64,000 nt of DNA from UBA11865 sp041570195 (GTDB lineage: Bacteria; Chloroflexota; Anaerolineae; Promineifilales; Promineifilaceae), in assembly GCA_041570195.1 (NCBI GenBank), contig JBFFWQ010000009.1, forward strand, positions 1-64,000. The letters are read 5' to 3'. Positions 42,577-50,353 of this stretch are shown here, piece by piece. A program made the translations under genes and the position numbers. The notes under the pieces were generated by a model, which did no database searches, was not told the origin of the DNA, and saw only the letters and a list, made by a program, of their open reading frames with translations. The first letter of the stretch is position 1, and the number at the start of each line of letters is the position of its first letter.

Positions 42577-43227
42577 ATGTTTGAGTTACCGATATTTCCG
42601 TTGAATACCGTACTGTTCCCGGGCATGCCCCTGTCCCTCCATATATTTGAAGATCGATACAAGCTCATGATCGGCAAATGCCTGCAAGAACGACGCGCTT
42701 TCGGCGTTGTGCTCATCCGCCAGGGAGCTGAGGCTCTTGGCCCGCTGGCCGAACCCAACAAGATCGGCTGCACGGCCTTCATCTCCCAGGTCGAGCGGCT
42801 TCACCAGGGCCGAATGAATATCGGCGTCATCGGCCAGCGGCGATTTCGGATCATATCCCTGGACACCGAGTTACCCTATCTGCGTGGCCAGGTTGAGCAT
42901 TTTCCGCTCACCGAAAGCGAGCCGGAGAGCCAGGAAGTTTTGGCCGATCGACTCCGGCCCTGGGTTGTTCGCTACCTCGACGACTTGTCACGGTTGAGCG
43001 AAGTTGAGTTGAAGATCGACCAACTGCCGACCGAGCCAATCGCCCTGGCCTATGCGGCCGCGGCCCTGCTGCAAGCGCCGGCCGAAGAAAAGCAGCAACT
43101 GCTGAATTCCGAGCGAGCTTCGGCCCTGTTAACCGACCTGCGAACCATTTATCGGCGCGAGATCGCTATCATGAAAGCCGTGGGCGAGGATCTTAGCCAG
43201 GATCAAGGGCCATTCTCCCTGAATTGA
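42577..43227 (+). CDS. LON substrate-binding domain protein
   Basis: 216 residues, ELPIFPLNTVLFPGMPLSLHIFEDRYKLMI at the start, the hallmark of the Lon N-terminal domain, then a helical bundle. There is no ATPase or protease part, so this is the stand-alone form common in bacteria and thought to bind proteins or help turnover. TTGAGG about 10 bases upstream may serve as the ribosome binding site. The DUF1992 gene follows after 3 bases, so the two are translated together. Confidence 0.85.
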   Translation: MFELPIFPLNTVLFPGMPLSLHIFEDRYKLMIGKCLQERRAFGVVLIRQGAEALGPLAEPNKIGCTAFISQVERLHQGRMNIGVIGQRRFRIISLDTELPYLRGQVEHFPLTESEPESQEVLADRLRPWVVRYLDDLSRLSEVELKIDQLPTEPIALAYAAAALLQAPAEEKQQLLNSERASALLTDLRTIYRREIAIMKAVGEDLSQDQGPFSLN

Positions 43228-43230
43228 GCG

Positions 43231-43785
43231 ATGGACGAGATACGACCAGGGGAGACGCCCCAGCTACCCGACGAACAGGAAGAAAGGTCGCCAGGCCTCG
43301 GTCGCCCGCCGGCCAAGTGGAAGGACGCCGCCGAAGAAGCCATCGAGGAAGCCATTCGTTCGGGCGCCTTTGACGATCTGCCCGGCCGGGGCAAACCCCT
43401 CAACCTGATCAATAATCCCTATGCCCCGGGAACCGAACTAGCATATCAGTTGCTCCAGGACAATCAATATACATTGCCATGGATCGCCCAACGGGCTAGC
43501 TTATTGGCCAGCGTTGATGCTCTACGCCAGGAAATCGACCGAACTTGGACCGAATGCCTGGCCGAATATCATGCTATTGGCGAAGATTCGGCCGCCGAGC
43601 AAACGGCCCGGATGGAGCTAACCGAGTATTGGCGAGAGCAGTTAGCCATATGGGAGCAGCAAATCGCCGAGCTCAACAAAGAGATCGCCGACCTCAATCT
43701 CAAGCAGCCCGGCAATCAACTGGAGATCATGAAGTTGTCGCTCGATATCGAATTGGCCCGGGCCGGAGCGCGCCGGATTTTGTAG
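43231..43785 (+). CDS. DUF1992 (DnaJ subfamily C28-like domain) protein
   Basis: 184 residues. The domain core WKDAAEEAIEEAIRSGAFDDLPGRGKPLNL and NPYAPGTELAYQLLQDNQYTLPWI is unmistakable. The same domain is found in human DNAJC28. There is no J domain. The C-terminal half is a long coiled coil (AIWEQQIAELNKEIADLNLK). The function in bacteria is not known. It follows the LON-domain gene at 3 bases. Confidence 0.9.
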   Translation: MDEIRPGETPQLPDEQEERSPGLGRPPAKWKDAAEEAIEEAIRSGAFDDLPGRGKPLNLINNPYAPGTELAYQLLQDNQYTLPWIAQRASLLASVDALRQEIDRTWTECLAEYHAIGEDSAAEQTARMELTEYWREQLAIWEQQIAELNKEIADLNLKQPGNQLEIMKLSLDIELARAGARRIL

Positions 43786-44018
43786 TAAGGTGGCGCGGCC
43801 ATCGAAATCTCAGAGACCCAGATCACACAGGCGGTGCTCAAAATCTGCCGCGCCCAAACCGGATCTGACTGTGATCTGACCCTTGCCGAGAAGATGCTTC
43901 CTGATGGTTAGGGACTCCACCTGGTATGGCGTTACCGCGTGCGAAACGCCCCGGCTGATTTTCCACAATCGTTGAGCGTCAAGAGTTCTAGTTTCGTTGG
44001 CGGGCATATCTTCGATGA
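43786..44018. other. Spacer with weak coding traces
   Basis: A minus-strand frame of 72 codons (43810-44028) and a plus-strand frame interrupted by one TAG both have moderate codon quality, but neither has a ribosome binding site or family resemblance. It may be a decayed gene, or noncoding. Confidence 0.3.
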
Positions 44019-44435
44019 ATGGGCGCATTCCAGCACATCTTTCTCTCGGCGGCCTACTTCAGAATCTCACATCTTTCCTGCTTTAATGGCAGCTTGATTC
44101 CCCTTGAAGTGAAAGCCGAAACCGAAGAAGCCTACTTCCTGGCGCTCGTTCCCATGCTGCCTGACCTGGTCGACTACCAGATGGATTATGCCGCTGCCGC
44201 CACGGCCATGCTGATCTGGATGCAAAGCGCTAATCTCGAAAGAAAGGACCGGCCGCGCCACCTGACCACCCGACGCCAACGTCTATTCGCGGCTCTGACC
44301 CTTTACACTGGCCATGCCAGTCTTACCACTCCTTTTCCCCACACATCCGAAGCCCTGACCGGCCTTCATAGAAGATTAGATACCCAGTTGACGAAAGAAG
44401 AGAAGCCTATTTTGCCGTTTCCCGCTTTTCACTAG
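44019..44435 (+). CDS. Hypothetical protein
   Basis: 138 residues. Codon use in the middle (EAYFLALVPMLPDLVDYQMDYAAAATAMLIWMQ) looks like that of neighbouring genes, with helical character and no signal peptide. No family recognised. No ribosome binding site is seen at 44019, and a later start is possible. The 3' end overlaps the convergent esterase gene by 29 bases. Confidence 0.4.
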   Translation: MGAFQHIFLSAAYFRISHLSCFNGSLIPLEVKAETEEAYFLALVPMLPDLVDYQMDYAAAATAMLIWMQSANLERKDRPRHLTTRRQRLFAALTLYTGHASLTTPFPHTSEALTGLHRRLDTQLTKEEKPILPFPAFH

Positions 44436-45267
44436 TTCGATCTAGTAGAAAGCGAATGGCCGCCGGCAATCGGCGCGCCCACGCCTCTTCATCATGATTG
44501 GCCCTCTTCTCTTCGACATACAGTAAATCGCGCCGGGGCCGGTACCCTTTTTTGACCAATAGCCGGTACATCCGCCTGACGCCGGCATAATATCGCCGCG
44601 AGTGAAAGGGCCTGCTGGACCAAGTGCTGTCTCCCCCGTATTCCCGGGTGCCGGCGTCCATGTAGAGCCGGCCGGCATTAAACGGTGCCTTGCGCACGAA
44701 GTCGTAGATAGCGCCGTTGGCAAACCACAATGACGGGCTCATGACTCCTGCGAAGCCGAAGGCCTCGGGATGGTGAAAGAAGGCATACAAGCTGATCAGG
44801 CCGCCCATGGACGAGCCCATAATCCCAGTGTCGGCCGGATCGGGAAGCGTTCTGAATTCAGCGTCGATCAACGGCTTAACCTGATTAATTAGGAATTGCA
44901 GGTACAAGTCGCCCCGGCCGCCGCCAAGTTTCGATGAGTGAAACGGGCTGTACTCGTCTAGTCGCTCTTCCGCCGAATTGGGGATGCCGACCATGATAGC
45001 TTCAACGCCCTCCTGGCTGAGCGTCTCCATCGTATTGTCCACTCGCCACTCGCCGGCGAAGCTCGTGGCCTCATCAAACAGATTCTGGCCGTCGTGTAAA
45101 AAACAGACCGGGTACTCATTGTTACCTGATTCGTAGCTCGGCGGCAGGTAGACAAGGATATCCCGCCGGTTGCCAAGTTCGGCGCTTTCCAGGTCCTGCA
45201 GCACCTTCACATTGCCGATTACCGAGTGCGCCCGGCCGTTTCTGGTTGCCTGATAATCTTGCCACAT
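44407..45267 (-). CDS. Esterase of the enterochelin esterase-like/EstD family
   Basis: 286 residues with the alpha/beta hydrolase order: VYLPPSYESGNNEYPVCFLHDGQNLFDE, nucleophile motif GIMGSSMGGLISLYAFF (GSSMG), GVMSPSLWF, and His in RANHDEEAWARRLP. There is no signal peptide, so it is cytoplasmic. The DGQNLFD element is typical of this esterase D-like group, which cleaves small esters including siderophore esters or acetylated sugars. It is transcribed alone on the minus strand. Confidence 0.85.
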   Translation of the reverse strand: MWQDYQATRNGRAHSVIGNVKVLQDLESAELGNRRDILVYLPPSYESGNNEYPVCFLHDGQNLFDEATSFAGEWRVDNTMETLSQEGVEAIMVGIPNSAEERLDEYSPFHSSKLGGGRGDLYLQFLINQVKPLIDAEFRTLPDPADTGIMGSSMGGLISLYAFFHHPEAFGFAGVMSPSLWFANGAIYDFVRKAPFNAGRLYMDAGTREYGGDSTWSSRPFHSRRYYAGVRRMYRLLVKKGYRPRRDLLYVEEKRANHDEEAWARRLPAAIRFLLDRTSEKRETAK

Positions 45268-45395
45268 AGATATCTAACTTCTACCTTTTCGTTCCGGCGT
45301 GGGATTATATGAAGGGTGGCGCGCATTGCCAATAGTTCGCTCTATTGACGTCATGCTCGCTCCCCCTGCTGACTCGCGACTCGGGAAGCTGTCGC

Positions 45396-45430
45396 AAAAA
45401 AAACGGGCCACAATCCTAAGTTGTGACCCG
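45396..45430 (-). terminator. Intrinsic terminator of the toastrack lipoprotein gene
   Basis: On the minus strand a 10-base stem with one mismatch (45421-45430 with 45404-45413) and a 7-base loop is followed by eight T. It lies about 85 bases after the stop codon at 45515. Confidence 0.75.
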
Positions 45431-45466
45431 GGAAACGCCATAGACGATAATAATCCAATTATTGTG

Positions 45467-45502
45467 ATTCCTATCCTGTAAATCTTGTAGATCCTGTCGA
45501 TC
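45467..45502. repeat. ATCCTG-type short periodic repeat, copy 5
   Basis: ATTCCTATCCTGTAAATCTT, then GTAGATCCTGTCGATC: the clearest copy, with an ATCCTGTNA word at 10- to 11-base spacing. It lies between a gene end and its terminator. Confidence 0.6.
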
Positions 45503-45514
45503 AGCGTGCCACTA

Positions 45515-46315
45515 TTATTCCGCCAACTCGAGGTTGATCTCGCCGATGCCGCCCTCGATGTCGATCTCCAGGGTTACTTCCGACTCGCCATAGGCGTCGT
45601 TGGTATAAACGTTGCCGCTACGATTTAAGCCGGCTGCATTAACTTGCCCCAATCCACCCTGGACTTCAACACGCACTCCGGCCTTGCTAGGCACAATTAC
45701 CGTCGCCCGGCCGACGCCACCTTGCATGTTGGCCGACAAATCTTGCTGCCAGTTGCCGCTCAAATCGACGCTGACATCACCGGCGCCCATCCTGATGTCC
45801 AGGTCGCGCAGTGACGAGCCACTCAAGTCAACTTCAATGTCGCCGGCGCCGCCTTCAAATCTGAGACTGTTCAGCATCAGGCTGTCTAGCTCAAACTGAC
45901 CGTCTCCGGCGCCCATCGTGACTTCCATGTCGATGGGTACACTCTCAGTGAATCGCAGATCCCACTCATATTGGATCTCGCCCATGTCCAGCGGTAGATC
46001 GCGTGTATCTGGCTGGTCTACCTTCAACCGGCCGAAGCCGTCGTTGACATCATAACTTACCTCTGGCTTCCATGCTTCGACGTTGTAGGTAAACTGCGCC
46101 TCCATTAAATCGTTGGCGCCACCGTCGATATTCAACCGGCCGGCGCCCATGGTGAGCTCGACTGACGCCTCTTCGGCTGCTCCAGCTTCCACAGTTTCCG
46201 AATCAGTCTGCAATGGACCAATCTCCAACGCGCTAATAACGCAGCTCGTTGCCAAAAACAGTATCGCGACGAGCACCAACAGTCCCGCCGCACTCCGGGT
46301 ATTTCTGGTCATCAT
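45515..46315 (-). CDS. Lipoprotein with toastrack-like (LiaF/DUF4097-type) beta repeats
   Basis: 266 residues. A lipobox (LATSC) is followed by regularly repeating strands with Gly-Ala-Gly turns (LTMGAGRLNIDGG, VTMGAGDGQFELDSL, FEGGAGDIEVDLSG, IRMGAGDVSVDLSG, MQGGVGRATVIVPS, VQGGLGQVNAAG, IEGGIGEINLEL). This is the toastrack-type beta solenoid found in LiaF-like and DUF4097 proteins linked to envelope stress sensing. No partner two-component genes are nearby. Transcription ends at the terminator 45396-45430. Confidence 0.75.
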   Translation of the reverse strand: MMTRNTRSAAGLLVLVAILFLATSCVISALEIGPLQTDSETVEAGAAEEASVELTMGAGRLNIDGGANDLMEAQFTYNVEAWKPEVSYDVNDGFGRLKVDQPDTRDLPLDMGEIQYEWDLRFTESVPIDMEVTMGAGDGQFELDSLMLNSLRFEGGAGDIEVDLSGSSLRDLDIRMGAGDVSVDLSGNWQQDLSANMQGGVGRATVIVPSKAGVRVEVQGGLGQVNAAGLNRSGNVYTNDAYGESEVTLEIDIEGGIGEINLELAE

Positions 46316-46460
46316 CTATCTCCTAAGGCTTTAGAAGTAATAGTTGTTTTAAACTAGCAGCAAGCTATACGTGCCGCCGTCGGGAAACGTTTTGCCGATT
46401 CGGTTCAGTACCCACTACTTGTCGCTGATTTAACAGCTAGGTTGTCGCCATGATGTCTTT

Positions 46461-47324
46461 TCAGAAGGGCTCGTCGCCCACCAGGCTCTGGTGCCAATCG
46501 GTCAGGTACTCCATCGCTTCTTGAAAGCGGCTGGCTGGCAGCAATTTGTAGCTGGTAATCCCGAATTTGCGATACAGTTCGCCGTAAACGGCGCCAAACT
46601 GATTGCTACCGCTTTGCTTTGTGAGAACCACGGCCACCGCCTTGACCGCCTGGCTGATCTGGCTGGCCTGATCGTCGGTCACCGCCTCGCCAGGCGCGAC
46701 CCGCTTCTCCAGCGTGGCTACTCGCTGCGTCAGATCCCCTACGATGACCACCGTCTGGTCAACCTGCTCTTCGGCCGTTGAGATGCGCGACTCAAACTCG
46801 ATTTGCTCTTCGGCCAAACGGGCGATGGCCAAACCCATCTCGCGAACCTGGAACAAAGCTATCGCACCGGGCACCTTCTCGGCCGGCAAGGATCGTTGCA
46901 GAAACGCGTCGGCCAAGATCCGATAACAATCTCGCTGATAGCGGATCAGCCGCTCCCGGATGCCGCTTTTGACCCGATTGGCATTGATGCCGAACAGCCA
47001 ACCGTTCAGATAATCCAGCGGCAGGCAAAGCATTTCCCGACCCATCGTCTGCCGCGAGTCCGTGATCGTAACGATCACGCGCTCCGTTGTTTCGGAGAGC
47101 ACAGGATCGCGATTGATCCGCAGCCTTTGGGCCGACCAGGCCACACCCAGATAATCACAAATCGGCCGCACCGGAACATAAACCAGCGGCCGCCCGCTAT
47201 CATCCACCTGCACCAATACGGCCGGCACCTCATCGCCATAGACGTCAACCGTCTTCTCTTCAACCGGTATAAGTGCTTTACCTTCGTCACTCATAGCCTG
47301 ATTCTTACCTCTGCTCTCACTCAT
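46461..47324 (-). CDS. Phage antirepressor-like protein (P22_AR_N plus ORF6C-like)
   Basis: 287 residues from the ATG at 47324; ATG 47294 and GTG 47345 are also in frame. The N-terminal part (VYVPVRPICDYLGVAWSAQRLRINRDPVL ... MLCLPLDYLNGWLFGIN ... YQRDCYRILADAF) is the P22 antirepressor N-domain. A coiled coil (LTQRVATLEKRV) and an ORF6C-like end (GAVYGELYRKFGITSYKLLP) follow. In phages such proteins counter repressors. No other phage gene is near, so this is a solitary, domesticated or stranded gene. Similar chromosomal copies are frequent in Chloroflexota. Role unknown. Confidence 0.75.
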   Translation of the reverse strand: MSESRGKNQAMSDEGKALIPVEEKTVDVYGDEVPAVLVQVDDSGRPLVYVPVRPICDYLGVAWSAQRLRINRDPVLSETTERVIVTITDSRQTMGREMLCLPLDYLNGWLFGINANRVKSGIRERLIRYQRDCYRILADAFLQRSLPAEKVPGAIALFQVREMGLAIARLAEEQIEFESRISTAEEQVDQTVVIVGDLTQRVATLEKRVAPGEAVTDDQASQISQAVKAVAVVLTKQSGSNQFGAVYGELYRKFGITSYKLLPASRFQEAMEYLTDWHQSLVGDEPF

Positions 47325-47534
47325 TCGGCCACCATGATGACTCACCTATTCCTGCCTGGATTGTAACAAGCCGCTGCCCAAAGGTGCAATGGCCTCGTAT
47401 CCCGATTCTTTAGACATTGGCCTCGTAATCTGATTCCAAATAGCCGGCATTACCCGGATTAATACTCCCTGAAGGAATCGGCCGAACGAATCCCCCTTAC
47501 CGATAAGCAGCGCGACGCCGTCTATGCTGTACCT

Positions 47535-47834
47535 ATGTCTTCTCAACTATGGCAACTGCTGATCAGAATCAGAAAGATGAAGCCTGGCGACAGCTTAAGC
47601 TGCACCGACTGCTTCGCCATCATGGATCTACTCCTCCTGGGCGCCGAGCTAGGGCTCGACTCCGACCGCTTGCAGCAACTGGCCCTCGACCATTTGGCCC
47701 ACTGTCCCGGTTGCCGGGAACGGCTGCTGGAACAGTTATCACAACTTGAAGAATTACATGATCAGGCCCGCCAATCCCCCCGCCAGCTGCCAGCTGAAGG
47801 CTGGCGGCTATCAACCAACGGCTATTCGCCATAG
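47535..47834 (+). CDS. Small zinc-finger protein, anti-sigma-factor-like
   Basis: 99 residues. A CTDC pair near residue 23 and a HLAHCPGC motif near residue 53 are arranged like the HxxxCxxC site of anti-sigma factor zinc domains, joined by helices. There is no membrane helix and no sigma factor gene nearby. The 3' end overlaps the NAD(P)HX epimerase gene by 13 bases in convergent order. It is divergent from the antirepressor-like gene. Confidence 0.6.
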   Translation: MSSQLWQLLIRIRKMKPGDSLSCTDCFAIMDLLLLGAELGLDSDRLQQLALDHLAHCPGCRERLLEQLSQLEELHDQARQSPRQLPAEGWRLSTNGYSP

Positions 47835-48526
47835 GCAATGATTACATCGTCTTCAAACAGCGGCCCAACGTCGAGATCCAGACTCGCATAGAGCGCGGGC
47901 GGCACACTGATGTCGGCCAGGTATAGTTTGCCGACCACAGTCGCTGCCTCAGGCGATAATAGGCCAACTTTGGGCAATGCCAGGGTCATCGTGGTCATCG
48001 CCTTGATGCAAGGATCCCCAGGTGCTCCCGACGTCGTGTCCAGCCCAGAAGGCGCATCCAGGGCCAAAATGGGCCGCCCGGCGCCATTGGTCCGCCGGAT
48101 CCAATCGGCCGCCTCGCCACGTGGATCGCCGCTCAACCCATAGCCGATGATGGCATCGACGATTAGGTCTGTCTCGGTCAGGGTGGGGTCGTCGGCCTGG
48201 GTGAGGCCCATCACCTGCAGGATACCCCACTGATGGCTCGGGATTTCCTTCATACCGGCCGGATCGCCCACCAATTTCACGCTGACGGTTGCCCCCCGGT
48301 TGTGCAAATGGCGGGCGGCCACCATGCCCCCGCCGCCGTTATTTCCCCGGCCGCAAAGGACGGCGACGCGCCGTCCGGCTAGTTGCCCGTCCAATATCCG
48401 GCCTGCCATTTCGGCTAGATTCCGTCCGGCGTTCTCCATCATCTGGATCAGTAAGATGCCATATTCCTCGATCATCAGCCGATCGACCTCGACCATCTGC
48501 GCTGTCGTCAATGCAGGTATCGACAT
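47822..48526 (-). CDS. nnrE: NAD(P)H-hydrate epimerase (YjeF N-terminal domain)
   Basis: 234 residues. MMENAGRNLAEMA, the glycine loop CGRGNNGGGGMVAARHL, and DLIVDAIIGYGLSGDPRG with the catalytic Asp, followed by LALDAPSGLDTTSG, mark the family. The enzyme epimerises damaged R-NAD(P)HX so that the dehydratase can repair it. In many bacteria it is fused to the dehydratase (NnrD); here it stands alone. GAGGGAAAAGGG precedes the ATG at 48526. The gene upstream on the same strand is the DUF3179 lipoprotein, 59 bases away. Confidence 0.9.
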   Translation of the reverse strand: MSIPALTTAQMVEVDRLMIEEYGILLIQMMENAGRNLAEMAGRILDGQLAGRRVAVLCGRGNNGGGGMVAARHLHNRGATVSVKLVGDPAGMKEIPSHQWGILQVMGLTQADDPTLTETDLIVDAIIGYGLSGDPRGEAADWIRRTNGAGRPILALDAPSGLDTTSGAPGDPCIKAMTTMTLALPKVGLLSPEAATVVGKLYLADISVPPALYASLDLDVGPLFEDDVIIAYGE

Positions 48527-48585
48527 CGCCCTTTTCCCTCAAACTAGCCACCGATCATCGTCTGCCAGCCACCAGCCGCGAGCTC

Positions 48586-50127
48586 CTAACTACCGAATAT
48601 TATCGTTTCCGGTTGGAAAGCTGCCCACGCGAACCAAAAGTGGTCGCCATGGACCAGCGGGGCCAACGCATCGCCGGCCAGTGGGCCATCTGTCGCCTGA
48701 CCCAAGATATTCCACTTGCTCCCGGTCTGTTCATCTTTTATGGTATCGTCATCTTTAAGGAATGTCAGCTTCTCGCCATTCAAGTTGGGATCAAAGACGC
48801 CAGTAGCGCCTACGTCGGCGCCCATCTGGATGATGGGCATATCAAGAGCGCTGGCGGTGCCTCCCTCGTGGAAAATGACCAGATCCTGGCCCGCCTGATT
48901 GTCGTGGATGACGCCTGCTTCAAAGAGCGTGGTCAAAGGATAAGCCACGTCCACATCGTCCAGCGAGACGGTGATCACTCGCTCCATGGCCGCCAGCCGG
49001 CCGTCCGGTACGTCCAGGAAGGCGAAGGGATTCTCGCCAATCCGGTCATAGCCTGGATAGGGATTCTGACCGTAGGGCCGCTGATGGCCCGTTTCACGCG
49101 AGAGGATCAAGCCATCTGGAAATGCTTCTCGAAAGTCGTCGAAACTGACGATAGATGACGGTAAGAACGTCAACTGTTCTCCAGCTAACTCGCCCACAAT
49201 GCCCTCGCCGGTGAATTGCTGCCACAAGCTCTCGGTTTGCCGATCATACATCACCAGATCCGAGCGCCGTAGCCAGCCCGAAGTGCCAAAATCATACACC
49301 TCGCCGCCGAGGCGGCGGTCGAAGACGATGGCCGAATTACACAACGGGCAGAAGGTGACCGTGACTGGCAAGTCGCCGACCATGTCGTTGACGATTTCGT
49401 GGTAGGTCATGATCTGGAGTGGATAGGCGCGGGCGTCTCCGTTTTGCTCGAAGGCGATGACCGGTTCAACGCCGGCCAGCCAGGCGGCCGCCTCCTCGGG
49501 CGAGATATATTTTGGGTCGTCAAGCGCCGGAATGCCATCTCTCACCGGTAGAAGCGCTAACAGCTCTCCATAAGGAACGGTGTGCCTGTTCCAGTCGGTC
49601 GTCCAGCGTTCCGAGATAAGTCGCTGGCGTTCGTTGCGATCGTCCTCAGTTAGGATGACGATCTCGGCTGATTCAGAATCCTCGTCCGAACTTCCTGGTT
49701 CTTCCGCTGCGGCATTATCGTCCGCATCATTAACCGTGTCGGCTACCGTCTCGTTATCGGCCGCGCTATTTTCAGACTCTGGTTCACCTTCGGCCGTCTC
49801 GGCGTCTTCATCCGCAGACGAAATGTCCGTATCCTCGTTGCCAGCCGAGTCGTCGCCGCCGGGTGGTTCTTCCGCTCTGGACGCTGCGTCCTCTACCGCG
49901 GCCGAGTCATCGTCTGAAGCCGCGGTCGCTTCGTGGTCAGCCCCGTCCTGATCCGTTTCGGCGTGGCCGGCCGGGTCTGTAGGCTCATCTTCAGCTGCCG
50001 CTTCAGCCTCGGCCGCCGTTTCTTCACCGACCAAATCGCCTCCCCCGGCCGGGCTGCAAGCCGCCAGCACCAGGGCGAACAGGACCATCAGCAGCAACCA
50101 GGTACCACGGCTATTTCGTTTCAGCAT
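48586..50127 (-). CDS. DUF3179 lipoprotein with Cys-x-x-Cys motif
   Basis: 513 residues. A lipobox (LVLAACSPAG) is followed by a 130-residue linker very rich in Asp, Glu, Ala and Ser. The DUF3179 domain starts near residue 195 (LPVRDGIPALDDPKYISPEEAAAWL) and contains VTVTFCPLCNSAIVFDRRLGG, the CPLC motif typical of the family, and SLWQQFTGEGIVGELAG. The function of DUF3179 is not established; the CxxC and surrounding His/Asp suggest metal or redox chemistry outside the membrane. CAGGAG precedes the ATG. A paralogue at 62527-63741 has TGA in place of the first of these Cys codons. Confidence 0.85.
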   Translation of the reverse strand: MLKRNSRGTWLLLMVLFALVLAACSPAGGGDLVGEETAAEAEAAAEDEPTDPAGHAETDQDGADHEATAASDDDSAAVEDAASRAEEPPGGDDSAGNEDTDISSADEDAETAEGEPESENSAADNETVADTVNDADDNAAAEEPGSSDEDSESAEIVILTEDDRNERQRLISERWTTDWNRHTVPYGELLALLPVRDGIPALDDPKYISPEEAAAWLAGVEPVIAFEQNGDARAYPLQIMTYHEIVNDMVGDLPVTVTFCPLCNSAIVFDRRLGGEVYDFGTSGWLRRSDLVMYDRQTESLWQQFTGEGIVGELAGEQLTFLPSSIVSFDDFREAFPDGLILSRETGHQRPYGQNPYPGYDRIGENPFAFLDVPDGRLAAMERVITVSLDDVDVAYPLTTLFEAGVIHDNQAGQDLVIFHEGGTASALDMPIIQMGADVGATGVFDPNLNGEKLTFLKDDDTIKDEQTGSKWNILGQATDGPLAGDALAPLVHGDHFWFAWAAFQPETIIFGS

Positions 50128-50353
50128 TTACTGCTCCTGAATATCTTGTAAGCCGTCAGCCTTATCTACGTAAGGCCGCTGACCGTTTATTGCCGATCAG
50201 TGTAGTGGATGTTTGATACGGGGAATGTGAGACGGGTCACAATTTGGGGATCTGGGATCAGGGATCGGTGATTGGAGGCAGTCATGTTCAGGAAATCGAG
50301 AATTAAGTTATCCTCCGGTGCGAAGCTACACGCCTGCTTGCCTTGCCCCTAAC

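Noticed and set aside
43810..44028. Minus-strand gene of 72 codons
   Set aside because: Codon use is acceptable but there is no good ribosome binding site and no family resemblance; kept only as a note on the spacer.
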